DNA from: CAZGSG01 sp964528095
GTDB lineage: Bacteria; Bacteroidota; Bacteroidia; Chitinophagales; Chitinophagaceae
Assembly: GCA_964528095.1 (NCBI GenBank)
Contig: CAZGSG010000305.1
Coordinates: 1-7,250, forward strand
Direction of reading: 5' to 3'
DNA: 7,250 bases
Under the pieces are notes generated by a model, which saw nothing but the letters and a program-made list of their open reading frames with translations, was not told the DNA's origin and searched no databases. Shown in pieces: positions 1 through 7,250 of this stretch; the first letter of the stretch is position 1; each line of letters starts with the position of its first letter. The position numbers and the translations under genes were made by a program.

Positions 1-1
1 C

Positions 2-34
2 ACAGGGGTTAAGGTGCAAGCCTTATGGAACTGA
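2..34 (+). other. Upstream reading-frame remnant of the first permease
   Basis: Read from position 2, this stretch encodes TGVKVQALWN followed by TGA at 32-34. It resembles the segment after the first FtsX motif in the sister genes (SGAIRGQVFW, residues 319-328 of the next gene). A one-base backward shift near 31 would join it to the downstream frame as ...QALWN-LTVPYLFESF. The join would be two to four residues longer than in the sisters, so the exact junction is uncertain. Only ten codons are visible, which limits certainty. Confidence 0.4.
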
Positions 35-1452
35 CCGTTCCATATCTTTTTGAATCCTTTTTGCTGACCCTGGGTGTGACAATAATAGCCTTCCTGCTCG
101 TGTACTCTTTACAAGATCTCTATAGCGGATTTACAGGTAAACAACTTTCGCTGAATGTACTCAAAACAGGTTGGTTTGGTCTTGCTGCCGTGTTATGTAT
201 TCTTGGAGGATCTTTGTTGTCAGGGGGATATGTATCGTTTGTACTAAGTTCTTACAAGCCCATTACCACTATCAGGGGAAAGATCGGCAATACCGTCAGA
301 GGATTGTTGCTCCGTAAAGGGCTGGTCATTTTTCAATTCACTGTTTCCATTGTATTCATCGTTGCCACTATTGTTATTTACAGGCAATTGCAATTCATGA
401 AAAAAGGAAACGAAGGACAGCATCTTAACCAGTTACTGGTCATTGTAGGACCCTCAACTACCTCGGACAACCAGGCCGAAAAAAATATCGCTTTTAAAAA
501 TGAATTGATGAAGATGCCCTTCATAAAAAAATACGCGGCATCCAATAATGTACCCGGGCAGGGCTATAACTTCTCAACGGCCGGCATCACCCGTCCTACA
601 CCGCAACAGGGTGATGACAAAAAGAACTACAGCATGTTCATTTGTGACAATAATTATTTCGACACCTACAGTATTCCATTTGTATACGGTAAATCTTTCA
701 CACAGAATGAGGCGTATGACGGATGGAACAAATCACGCAAGGTAATTCTAAATGAAAAAGCGGCGCAACAACTGGGGTTTGGTAAAGACGAGAACATTAC
801 CGGTAAAAAAATAAACTGGGGCAAAGAATATGAAATTGCAGGGGTTGTAAAAGATTACCATCACTTGTCTATGCACAAGAGCATTGATCCTATCATCTTT
901 TTGCCTTCTGTTTCCTTCAGTTATTTTACCGTCCAGACCGATCTTTCCAATATCCAGGATAAGATAACGGCGATCAGCCAGGTATATAAAAGAAGTTTCC
1001 CGGCAGATCCGTTCGATTATTTCTTTGCCGATGAAACCTATAATAAACAATATAAATCAGATCAGCAATTGGGCAGCGTATTTATTTACTCCGCGTTGGT
1101 GACCGTAATTATTGCCTGCCTCGGGCTATTTGGCCTGGCAGCATTTACTACAAGACAGCGGGTCAAAGAAATTGGAATTCGTAAAGTACTGGGAGCAAGC
1201 GTTGCCGGTATTACCGGTTTGCTTACCAGGGATTTTATAAAGCTGGTAATTGTTTCGATTTGTATCGCTACTCCGATTGCATGGTGGACAACGCATAAAT
1301 GGTTACAGGATTTCGCGTATCGTACGAATATATCCTGGTGGGTCTTTGCTATGGCAGGATTGGCGGCGTTACTGATAGCAATACTTACCGTTGGTTACCA
1401 GGCCATCCGCACTGCTATTGCTAACCCTGTAAAGGCGCTGCAAACAGAATAA
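25..1452 (+). CDS. FtsX/MacB-like ABC transporter permease, C-terminal part (5' end probably frameshifted)
   Basis: This is the C-terminal 475 residues of an inner-membrane ABC permease of the FtsX/MacB-like family; full-length relatives in this window have 796. It starts inside what should be the end of the first half: helices at about residues 8-28 and 50-72, then a helix at 100-118 opening the second half. A periplasmic domain follows (about 125-345), then three helices at about 350-374, 402-422 and 438-460. The FtsX motif KEIGIRKVLGAS is at 381-392 and the C-terminus is NPVKALQTE. Its first Met corresponds to roughly residue 325 of the next gene. The frame is closed by TAA at 10-12, so this ATG is only the first available start. 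Upstream, another frame encodes matching family sequence, so a full gene with a frameshift (or a sequencing error) is more likely than a genuine half-permease. Compared with genes 2 and 3 it is a distant paralogue. Substrate unknown. Confidence 0.8.
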   Translation: MELTVPYLFESFLLTLGVTIIAFLLVYSLQDLYSGFTGKQLSLNVLKTGWFGLAAVLCILGGSLLSGGYVSFVLSSYKPITTIRGKIGNTVRGLLLRKGLVIFQFTVSIVFIVATIVIYRQLQFMKKGNEGQHLNQLLVIVGPSTTSDNQAEKNIAFKNELMKMPFIKKYAASNNVPGQGYNFSTAGITRPTPQQGDDKKNYSMFICDNNYFDTYSIPFVYGKSFTQNEAYDGWNKSRKVILNEKAAQQLGFGKDENITGKKINWGKEYEIAGVVKDYHHLSMHKSIDPIIFLPSVSFSYFTVQTDLSNIQDKITAISQVYKRSFPADPFDYFFADETYNKQYKSDQQLGSVFIYSALVTVIIACLGLFGLAAFTTRQRVKEIGIRKVLGASVAGITGLLTRDFIKLVIVSICIATPIAWWTTHKWLQDFAYRTNISWWVFAMAGLAALLIAILTVGYQAIRTAIANPVKALQTE

Positions 1453-1496
1453 ACAAGGTTTAATTTTTTTAATACACATAGAAAACAAGCACTGTT

Positions 1497-3887
1497 ATGA
1501 TAAAAAATTATTTTAAAATAGCGCTCCGGAATCTCTGGAAAAATAAAACCTTCTCTGTCATCAATATTGTGGGTCTTACTACAGGGCTTACCTGTTGTTT
1601 GTTGATGACGCTGTACCTGCAGCATGAATTGAGTTATGATAAATTTCAGAAAAATGGTGACAGGGTTGTTCGTGTGATCATGGAATATAGCACCAACGGC
1701 GGCGAACTTCGCAGCGGTAACTTTACAAGTACCAAAGTATTCCCTTCGTTTAAAAAGAATTTCCCTGAAGTAGAAGATGGTGTTCGGATGTCTGGAGCTA
1801 CGGCATTGGTTAAATACAAAGACAACATCTTCAGTGAAAAAAAATTCCTTTTTGCTGATTCTACCTTCTTTACTGTTTTCCCTTCTTTTACATTATTGAA
1901 AGGAGATCCAAAACAGGTATTGAAAGCGCCGAAAATGATCGTGATCTCTGAAACCGCTGCAAAAAAATATTTTGGCACGGAAGATCCCATTGGCAAAAAC
2001 CTTCAACTGGGCAGCCGCCAGGATAACTATATGGTGACCGGAATAGCAAAGGACTGCCCTTCTGCGTCTCAGATAAAATTTGATTTTCTTGTTTCTTTTT
2101 CCAGCAATGGCCCGGCACAGGAAGAAACATATTTTAATGCTAACTATACAACTTACCTGCTGTTAAAAGATGAAAAATCGATCGCTTCTTTACAAAGTAA
2201 GATCGGGCCTTTTATGAAAAAAGAGATGAGTGCCAGCCAGGGCACTTATATCAATTATAAACTTGAGCCCTACACCAGCGTTCACCTGCATTCACCCTAT
2301 GATGGTTTTGAGCCCAATAGCAATATCAACTATATCTATATCGCCGGTGGTATCGCATTGTTGATATTGATCATTGCCTGCTTTACGTATATCAACCTGA
2401 GCACAGCCAGATCGCTGGAGCGTGCTAAAGAAGTAGGTATCCGCAAAGTATCCGGTGCTATCAGGGGCCAGGTATTCTGGCAGTTTATCTGCGAATCAGC
2501 TTTTATCACATTAATCGCCTTACTGCTGAGTTTTTTAGTAGCGACATTATTGTTGCCTGCTTTCAATCTGCTTACAGAAAGGGGATTGCTTTCCTCACAA
2601 CTACTACACCCCGCTATCCTGCTTACGAGCCTTGTAATCGTACTGGCTATTGCGCTACTTGCCGGTAGTTATCCTGCGCTGATCTTATCAAAGTTCCAGC
2701 CCGTGAAAGTATTAAAGGGATCTTTCAGGAATACAGCTTCCGGCACCTGGCTGAGAAAATCACTGATTATTTTCCAATTCAGCATCTCCGCATTCCTGAT
2801 CATTGCCACTTTTATTTTACAACGGCAGCTTAATTATATACAAACGAAAAAACTGGGATACGAACGCGAGCATGTGCTCGTGCTGACCATTGATCAAAAA
2901 ATCATGGACAAGATCGATCTTTTTAAAAGTCAGTTGAAAAGTAACCCGGAAATAACGGCTGTTTCAAAAGCATACCAGACACCCGTAAGTATTGGTGGTG
3001 GATACTCCATGGGTAAAGACCTGGGAGCTGCCAGCGAGATGACGGTAACAGCAAACCCCGTCGATGATGAATATGTAAAAGCCAATGGTCTCAAAATAAT
3101 AGCGGGTAAGGATCTCAGCAAGCAGGATATACTGGAAGTGGCAAATGAAGACGAAACGAAAAACTACTTTCATTTTGTCATCAACGAATCCGCTGCCCGG
3201 GCTCTCGGATGGACCCCCACTGAAGCCATAGGGAAAAAACTATACCTGGACGCGCAACGCCCCGGCGAAATAAAAGCTGTTATCCAGGATTTTCACTTTG
3301 CTTCTCTTCATACGGCCATTGAACCATTGGTATTATTCCCGGGTGGATGGAGCAATAAACTGATGATACGAACTTCCGGACAAAATATTTCACAGACGAT
3401 CGCTTTTATTAAAAAAACATGGAAAGAGATCACACCTGAAAGACCTTTTGACTATTCGTTCATGAATGAAGACTATAATAAACTATATAATTCCGAATTG
3501 CGCACAGGTAAAGTATTCAGTATTTTTTCAGCCATCGCTATCCTGCTTGCCTGTCTTGGCCTGTTTGGTTTATCTGCATACACCGTACAGCAACGCAAAA
3601 AAGAAATCGGTGTACGCAAAGTACTGGGTGCTTCGATCGGCAATATCACTTTATTGCTAGCCAACCAGTTTGTGCGACTGGTGATAATCGCCTTTGTGAT
3701 CGCAGTGCCGATAGCCTGGTTTTTTGCCAATAAATGGTTACAGGATTTTGCATACCGTGTAGACATCCCGGTATACATCTTTGTCATAGCCGGTGTAGCC
3801 GTAACATTCATTGCTGTTTTTACTGTGAGCTTCCAGGCTATCAGGGCAGCTATTGCCAACCCGGTAAAGGCGCTTAGGAGTGAATGA
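1497..3887 (+). CDS. FtsX/MacB-like ABC transporter permease, complete (796 aa)
   Basis: This is an inner-membrane permease with two MacB-like halves in one chain. Half 1 has helix 1 at about residues 19-41, a periplasmic MacB-type core domain at about 45-275, and helices at 278-300, 330-356 and 371-395. Half 2 has a helix at 421-441, a second periplasmic domain at about 450-665, and helices at 672-695, 722-744 and 758-782. FtsX motifs are KEVGIRKVSGA (311-321) and KEIGVRKVLGAS (702-713). In MacB-type systems such permeases couple an ATPase to periplasmic conformational change for export or lipoprotein handling; no ATPase is nearby and the substrate is unknown. No cleavable signal or lipobox is seen, so helix 1 acts as an uncleaved anchor. 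The ATG at 1497 is supported by the N-terminus shared with the next two genes. It lies 44 nt after the preceding stop, with no Shine-Dalgarno, and is probably co-transcribed. Confidence 0.93.
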   Translation: MIKNYFKIALRNLWKNKTFSVINIVGLTTGLTCCLLMTLYLQHELSYDKFQKNGDRVVRVIMEYSTNGGELRSGNFTSTKVFPSFKKNFPEVEDGVRMSGATALVKYKDNIFSEKKFLFADSTFFTVFPSFTLLKGDPKQVLKAPKMIVISETAAKKYFGTEDPIGKNLQLGSRQDNYMVTGIAKDCPSASQIKFDFLVSFSSNGPAQEETYFNANYTTYLLLKDEKSIASLQSKIGPFMKKEMSASQGTYINYKLEPYTSVHLHSPYDGFEPNSNINYIYIAGGIALLILIIACFTYINLSTARSLERAKEVGIRKVSGAIRGQVFWQFICESAFITLIALLLSFLVATLLLPAFNLLTERGLLSSQLLHPAILLTSLVIVLAIALLAGSYPALILSKFQPVKVLKGSFRNTASGTWLRKSLIIFQFSISAFLIIATFILQRQLNYIQTKKLGYEREHVLVLTIDQKIMDKIDLFKSQLKSNPEITAVSKAYQTPVSIGGGYSMGKDLGAASEMTVTANPVDDEYVKANGLKIIAGKDLSKQDILEVANEDETKNYFHFVINESAARALGWTPTEAIGKKLYLDAQRPGEIKAVIQDFHFASLHTAIEPLVLFPGGWSNKLMIRTSGQNISQTIAFIKKTWKEITPERPFDYSFMNEDYNKLYNSELRTGKVFSIFSAIAILLACLGLFGLSAYTVQQRKKEIGVRKVLGASIGNITLLLANQFVRLVIIAFVIAVPIAWFFANKWLQDFAYRVDIPVYIFVIAGVAVTFIAVFTVSFQAIRAAIANPVKALRSE

Positions 3888-3964
3888 GGATGGTGGACGG
3901 TGGATGGAGGAGGATGGATGATGATGGATGATGGATTGTGGATGTTGATGTTGGATAGTGGATA
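3888..3964 (+). repeat. G-rich degenerate GGATG/ATGGTGG repeat tract
   Basis: This low-complexity tract starts at the first base after the stop codon of the second permease. It is built from imperfect units around ATGGTGG, ATGGATG and ATGTTGG, and has a single C (3898) in 77 bases, so the strand bias is extreme. The first 30 bases hold a dense series of GG pairs with loops of one or two bases, which could form two-layer G-quadruplexes on the coding strand and in the transcript. It does not resemble a CRISPR array, having no constant repeat or spacer length. Function unknown. Confidence 0.7.
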
Positions 3965-4062
3965 CCCTATGATGACTGGTTGACAGATACACACTGAGAT
4001 TTGAGATAAAATGATTATGTAAACCGATGCGGGGTTATTCCCTGTATTTATTAACCACTCAG
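3965..4062 (+). other. Remaining spacer before the third permease, no clear signal
   Basis: This holds the rest of the 175-nt gap, the longest in the window. A short direct repeat TGAGAT occurs at 3995-4000 and 4002-4007. A TTGACA hexamer lies at 3980-3985, and GAGATTTG at 3996-4003 matches the Bacteroidota -7 consensus TAnnTTTG except at its first base. Neither has a well-placed partner element. No terminator hairpin is seen. The gap length leaves room for an internal promoter, but none can be claimed. Confidence 0.35.
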
Positions 4063-6453
4063 ATGATTAAGAATTATTTTAAGATCGCTCTCAGAAATCT
4101 ATGGAAGAATAAAATTTCTTCCGTTATCAACATTGCAGGGCTCACTACAGGGCTTACCTGTTGTCTTCTCATGACTTTGTACCTCCAGCATGAATTAAGC
4201 TATGACAAATTCCAGGAGAAAGGTGACCGGATAGTAAGGGTCATCATGGAGTACAGCCAGAACGGAGGTGAAATGATTAAAGGAAATTTTACCAGTACCA
4301 AAGTATTCCCTGCCTTTAAAAGAAATTTCCCCGAGATCGAAGATGGTGTGCGGATGTCTGGTGGCAACGGTCTTGTAAAGGCGGATGAGAACCTGTACAG
4401 CGAAACCAGGTTTCTCTACGCGGATTCTACATTCTTTACTGTTTTTCCTTCTTTCCGGTTATTAAAGGGAGATCCGGCCAAAGTACTGGAGAATACTAAA
4501 ACAGTGGTATTATCTGCCGCAACAGCAAAAAAATATTTTGGTGAAAAGAATCCGATAGGCAAAACGATCAAGGTCGGTAGTTCGCAGGATAACTATACGG
4601 TAACAGGTATTGCAGAAGATTGTCCTTCTACATCGCAGATCAAATTTGATCTGCTGGTTTCCTTTTCCAACCTGGGCGCGAACCAGGAGGAAACTTACTG
4701 GAACGCCAATTATACCACTTACCTGCTTCTGAAAAATAAGAACGCGATCAAACAGCTTCAGAGCAAGATCGGCCCTTTCATGAAAAAAGAAATGAAAGAT
4801 GAGTCCGGAACTTACCTGAATTATTACCTGGAACCATATACCAGCATTCACCTGCATTCTCCCTACGACGGCTTTGAGCCCAATAGCGACATTACCTATA
4901 TTTATATTACTGTAGGTATCGCCCTGCTTATATTGATTATTGCCTGTTTTACCTATATCAACCTGAGTACGGCAAGGTCTATGGAGCGGGCGAAAGAAGT
5001 AGGCATTCGTAAAGTATCGGGCGCATTCAGGGGACAGGTATTCTGGCAGTTTATCAGCGAATCCGCGTTTATTACAATTACAGCCCTCGTACTGAGTTTC
5101 GCTCTTGCAGGATTGTTATTGCCTGCATTTAACCAGCTTTCTGACCGACACCTGGTTTTTTCACAGTTATTACAACCTGCTGTATTACTCACGGCTTTGG
5201 TGATCGTTTTTGTTATCGCATTGCTTGCAGGAAGTTACCCGGCGCTGATCCTTTCGAAATTTCAACCGGTAAAAGTATTAAAGGGATCATTCCGTCATAC
5301 AGCATCAGGCAACCTGCTAAGAAAATCACTGACTGTTTTTCAATTCAGCATTTCCGCGTTTTTATTGATCACCACGTTCGTGCTCCAGGGACAGCTAAAT
5401 TATATACAGACAAAAAAATTAGGGTATGAGCGGGAACATTCGATCGTACTCAGGATCGATCAAAAAATAGCCGGGAAACTGGACCTGTTTAAAACCACAC
5501 TGAAAAGCAATCCTGAAATACTTGCCATTTCCAAAGCAAATAACCTTCCCGTGAATATTGTAGGTGGCTTTTTTATGAGTAAAAGCACCGGCAGTGATAA
5601 TGGAATGAGTGTAAAAGCGAATGGCGTGGATGAGGAATTTGTAAAAGCAAACAGTATGCAGATAATCGCTGGCACTGATCTCAATAAACAGGACGTACTT
5701 GACGCATCCAACCAGGACTATACGAAAAGTTATTTCCACTATATACTCAACGAATCGGCTGCCAAAGCAATGGGATGGTCGCCGGCCGAAGCTATCGGTA
5801 AAAAAATGTATCTCGGCGAACAAAGACCCGGAGAAGTAAAAGCGGTCATTAAAGATTTTCATTTCGCCTCCCTGCATACACCCGTGCAACCCCTGGTACT
5901 TTTTCCCGGCGGCTGGGGTAACAACCTGATCGTGAAAACATCAGGGGCGAATTTGAAGAAGACCATTTCTTTTATCGAATCGAAATGGAAGGAAATAGCC
6001 CCCCATCGTCCCTTTGAATACCGGTTTATGAACGATGATTATAATAAATTATATGCCGCTGAATTACGTACTGGCAGGGTATTCAGTGTATTCTCCGGTA
6101 TCGCGATATTGCTGGCATGTCTCGGGCTTTTTGGATTATCCGCTTATGCTGTACAGCAACGCACAAAAGAGATCGGCATTCGTAAAGTACTGGGAGCTTC
6201 TACCTCGGGCATTACGTTATTGCTGGCTAATAATTTCGTAAAGCTGGTAGCCCTCGCGTTTGTGATCGCAGTACCCATAGCCTGGTATGCGTCGAACAAA
6301 TGGTTACAGGATTTTACGTACAGGATAAATGTTTCATTATCCTTATTCATTATAACGGGAATTGTATTGGTAGCGATCGCGGTATTTACGGTTAGTTTCC
6401 AGGCAATAAGAGCGGCATTGAGTAACCCCGTAAAGTCATTAAGATCGGAATAG
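4063..6453 (+). CDS. FtsX/MacB-like ABC transporter permease, complete (796 aa), sister of the preceding gene
   Basis: This is an inner-membrane permease with the same two-half, eight-helix layout and exactly the same length as the preceding gene. The two align without a single gap; my hand count gives about 587 of 796 identical residues (74%). FtsX motifs are KEVGIRKVSGA (311-321) and KEIGIRKVLGAS (702-713), and the C-terminus is NPVKSLRSE. An in-frame ATG at 4027 would add 12 residues (MRGYSLYLLTTQ), but 4063 is preferred because MIKNYFKIALRNLWKNK then matches the sister protein from residue 1. No Shine-Dalgarno precedes either ATG. The gene probably arose by tandem duplication. Divergence is concentrated in the periplasmic domains and the last helix, consistent with a changed ligand or partner, which is inference. 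No ATPase is adjacent and the substrate is unknown. Confidence 0.93.
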   Translation: MIKNYFKIALRNLWKNKISSVINIAGLTTGLTCCLLMTLYLQHELSYDKFQEKGDRIVRVIMEYSQNGGEMIKGNFTSTKVFPAFKRNFPEIEDGVRMSGGNGLVKADENLYSETRFLYADSTFFTVFPSFRLLKGDPAKVLENTKTVVLSAATAKKYFGEKNPIGKTIKVGSSQDNYTVTGIAEDCPSTSQIKFDLLVSFSNLGANQEETYWNANYTTYLLLKNKNAIKQLQSKIGPFMKKEMKDESGTYLNYYLEPYTSIHLHSPYDGFEPNSDITYIYITVGIALLILIIACFTYINLSTARSMERAKEVGIRKVSGAFRGQVFWQFISESAFITITALVLSFALAGLLLPAFNQLSDRHLVFSQLLQPAVLLTALVIVFVIALLAGSYPALILSKFQPVKVLKGSFRHTASGNLLRKSLTVFQFSISAFLLITTFVLQGQLNYIQTKKLGYEREHSIVLRIDQKIAGKLDLFKTTLKSNPEILAISKANNLPVNIVGGFFMSKSTGSDNGMSVKANGVDEEFVKANSMQIIAGTDLNKQDVLDASNQDYTKSYFHYILNESAAKAMGWSPAEAIGKKMYLGEQRPGEVKAVIKDFHFASLHTPVQPLVLFPGGWGNNLIVKTSGANLKKTISFIESKWKEIAPHRPFEYRFMNDDYNKLYAAELRTGRVFSVFSGIAILLACLGLFGLSAYAVQQRTKEIGIRKVLGASTSGITLLLANNFVKLVALAFVIAVPIAWYASNKWLQDFTYRINVSLSLFIITGIVLVAIAVFTVSFQAIRAALSNPVKSLRSE

Positions 6454-6481
6454 AAAAACCACCAATAAAAAAAGACATTTC

Positions 6482-7250
6482 ATGATCAAAAATTATCTTA
6501 AAACCGCTTTTCGAAATCTTTGGAAAAACAAGACCTATAGCTTCCTGAATATCTTTGGGCTTGCTGTAGGTATTGCCTGCGCCGGGTTTATTTTTCTGTG
6601 GATAGAAAATGAAAAGAGCTACGATAATTTTAATGAGAAAAAAGACAGGATATATAATGTAATGGAGCACCAGGCCTACGACGGCAAGAAATATACATTC
6701 AATGCGACTCCCGGTTTACTTGGCCCGGCCATGAAAGCAGAATTACCCGGGGTTTTGGTCACGGCACGTTCAAGCAGCATCCAATCATTATTATTCAGCC
6801 TTGGCGACAAATCGCTCTTTGAAAGAGGACTCTACGCGGACTCATCCATGTTCAATATTTTTACCATCCCTCTTATAGAAGGTAATAAAGACAAGATCTT
6901 CCCGCAACTCAACTCACTGGTCATTTCTGAAAAAATGGCTAAGAAATTTTTTGGCAATGACCGGAATGTGATAGGTAAAACGATAAAGGTTGACAATAAC
7001 GAGTTGTATACGGTTTCTGGGGTTTTCAAAGATATTCCCGAAAACTCGTCTCTCCTGTTTGACTGGATCTCTCCATTCAAAATATACTACGACAATAATC
7101 AATGGCTGACAAGCTGGGGCAATAATGGTATCAGGACTTATGTGGAAATGGACAAGAGTACAGATATAGCTGCCTTCAATAAAAGATTCGATAGCTACAT
7201 CAAGTCGAAAGATTCCAGTGCGGTGGCGCGACCATTTCTTTTTTCTATGA
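6482..7250 (+). CDS. FtsX/MacB-like ABC transporter permease, N-terminal part (runs off window)
   Basis: The frame stays open from the ATG at 6482 to the window end, giving 256 codons and no stop. The N-terminus MIKNYLKTAFRNLWKNK matches the other permeases, and 28 of the first 50 residues equal those of the 1497 gene by hand count. Helix 1 spans about residues 20-41, then a MacB-type periplasmic domain begins. It keeps family landmarks: ELPGV near 87-91, YADSSMFNIF at 118-127, VISEKMAKKFFG at 147-158 and IGKTIKV at 164-170. Helices 2-8 would lie beyond the window. Start choice rests on the shared N-terminus; the leader is A-rich (AATAAAAAAAGACATTTC) without a Shine-Dalgarno, and the gap to the preceding stop is only 28 nt, which suggests co-transcription. 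It is clearly more diverged than genes 2 and 3 are from each other. Completeness cannot be judged. Confidence 0.9.
   Translation, partial: MIKNYLKTAFRNLWKNKTYSFLNIFGLAVGIACAGFIFLWIENEKSYDNFNEKKDRIYNVMEHQAYDGKKYTFNATPGLLGPAMKAELPGVLVTARSSSIQSLLFSLGDKSLFERGLYADSSMFNIFTIPLIEGNKDKIFPQLNSLVISEKMAKKFFGNDRNVIGKTIKVDNNELYTVSGVFKDIPENSSLLFDWISPFKIYYDNNQWLTSWGNNGIRTYVEMDKSTDIAAFNKRFDSYIKSKDSSAVARPFLFSM

Noticed and set aside
1453..1496. Run of seven T at 1464-1470 as a terminator after the first gene
   Set aside because: No GC-rich stem precedes the T run; the 44-nt gap is simply A/T-rich and fits an operon junction.
3888..3964. CRISPR-like or regular tandem repeat array
   Set aside because: The units are short, degenerate and of varying length without spacers, so this is low-complexity repeat DNA.
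3473..3994. 173-codon open frame on the minus strand across the end of the second permease and the spacer
   Set aside because: It is antisense to a conserved coding region, and its Pro/His/Ser-rich start comes from the G-rich repeat tract read backwards. No recognisable protein features.
3980..4012. TTGACA followed by GATAAA as a promoter for the third permease
   Set aside because: The spacing is 19 nt with a poor -10, and this hexamer pattern is not the usual Bacteroidota promoter. The near-match GAGATTTG at 3996-4003 lacks a -33 TTTG at the right distance.
4031..4043. GGGG-TTATT-CCC inverted repeat as a hairpin near the third gene start
   Set aside because: Only three to four base pairs can form, which is too weak to claim as a regulatory structure.
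4027..4062. Upstream in-frame ATG extending the third permease by 12 residues
   Set aside because: The extension has no counterpart in the sister or fourth gene, whose proteins begin exactly with MIKNYF/MIKNYL, and no ribosome-binding signal favours it.
5419..5889. 156-codon minus-strand open frame inside the third permease
   Set aside because: It is fully antisense to a well-conserved gene and its product has no family resemblance, so it is a shadow frame.

Overview
This window looks like chromosomal DNA of a member of the Bacteroidota, most plausibly a Chitinophaga/Niastella-like soil bacterium. That is an inference from three things: permeases opening with MIKNYFKIALRNLWKNK and closing with NPVKALRSE, a style familiar from that phylum; A/T-rich leaders without a Shine-Dalgarno sequence; and short gaps between co-oriented genes. 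No sequence search could be run.

The whole window is a head-to-tail array of four paralogous ABC-transporter permeases of the FtsX/MacB-like family, all on the + strand. (1) Positions 25-1452 hold the C-terminal part of a permease. Its upstream sequence lies in another reading frame, which suggests a frameshift close to the window edge. (2) Positions 1497-3887 hold a complete 796-residue permease. (3) Positions 4063-6453 hold a second complete 796-residue permease that aligns with the previous one without a gap, at about 74% identity by hand count. (4) From position 6482 to the window end lies the N-terminal 256 residues of a fourth, more diverged permease. The gaps are 44, 175 and 28 nt. The 175-nt gap carries a G-rich degenerate GGATG/ATGGTGG repeat tract directly after the stop codon of gene 2.

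Each full-length protein carries two MacB-like halves in one chain: one transmembrane helix, a large periplasmic domain, then three helices, all repeated. One chain would therefore supply both halves of the membrane part of a MacB-type (type VII) transporter. The window has no ATPase, no HlyD-type adaptor, no outer-membrane channel and no regulator, so partners and substrate cannot be read from it. There are no RNA genes, insertion sequences, CRISPR arrays or convincing terminators. I see no clearly new biological system. The points most worth checking are the edge frameshift, the uneven divergence of the two sister permeases, and the G-rich spacer.
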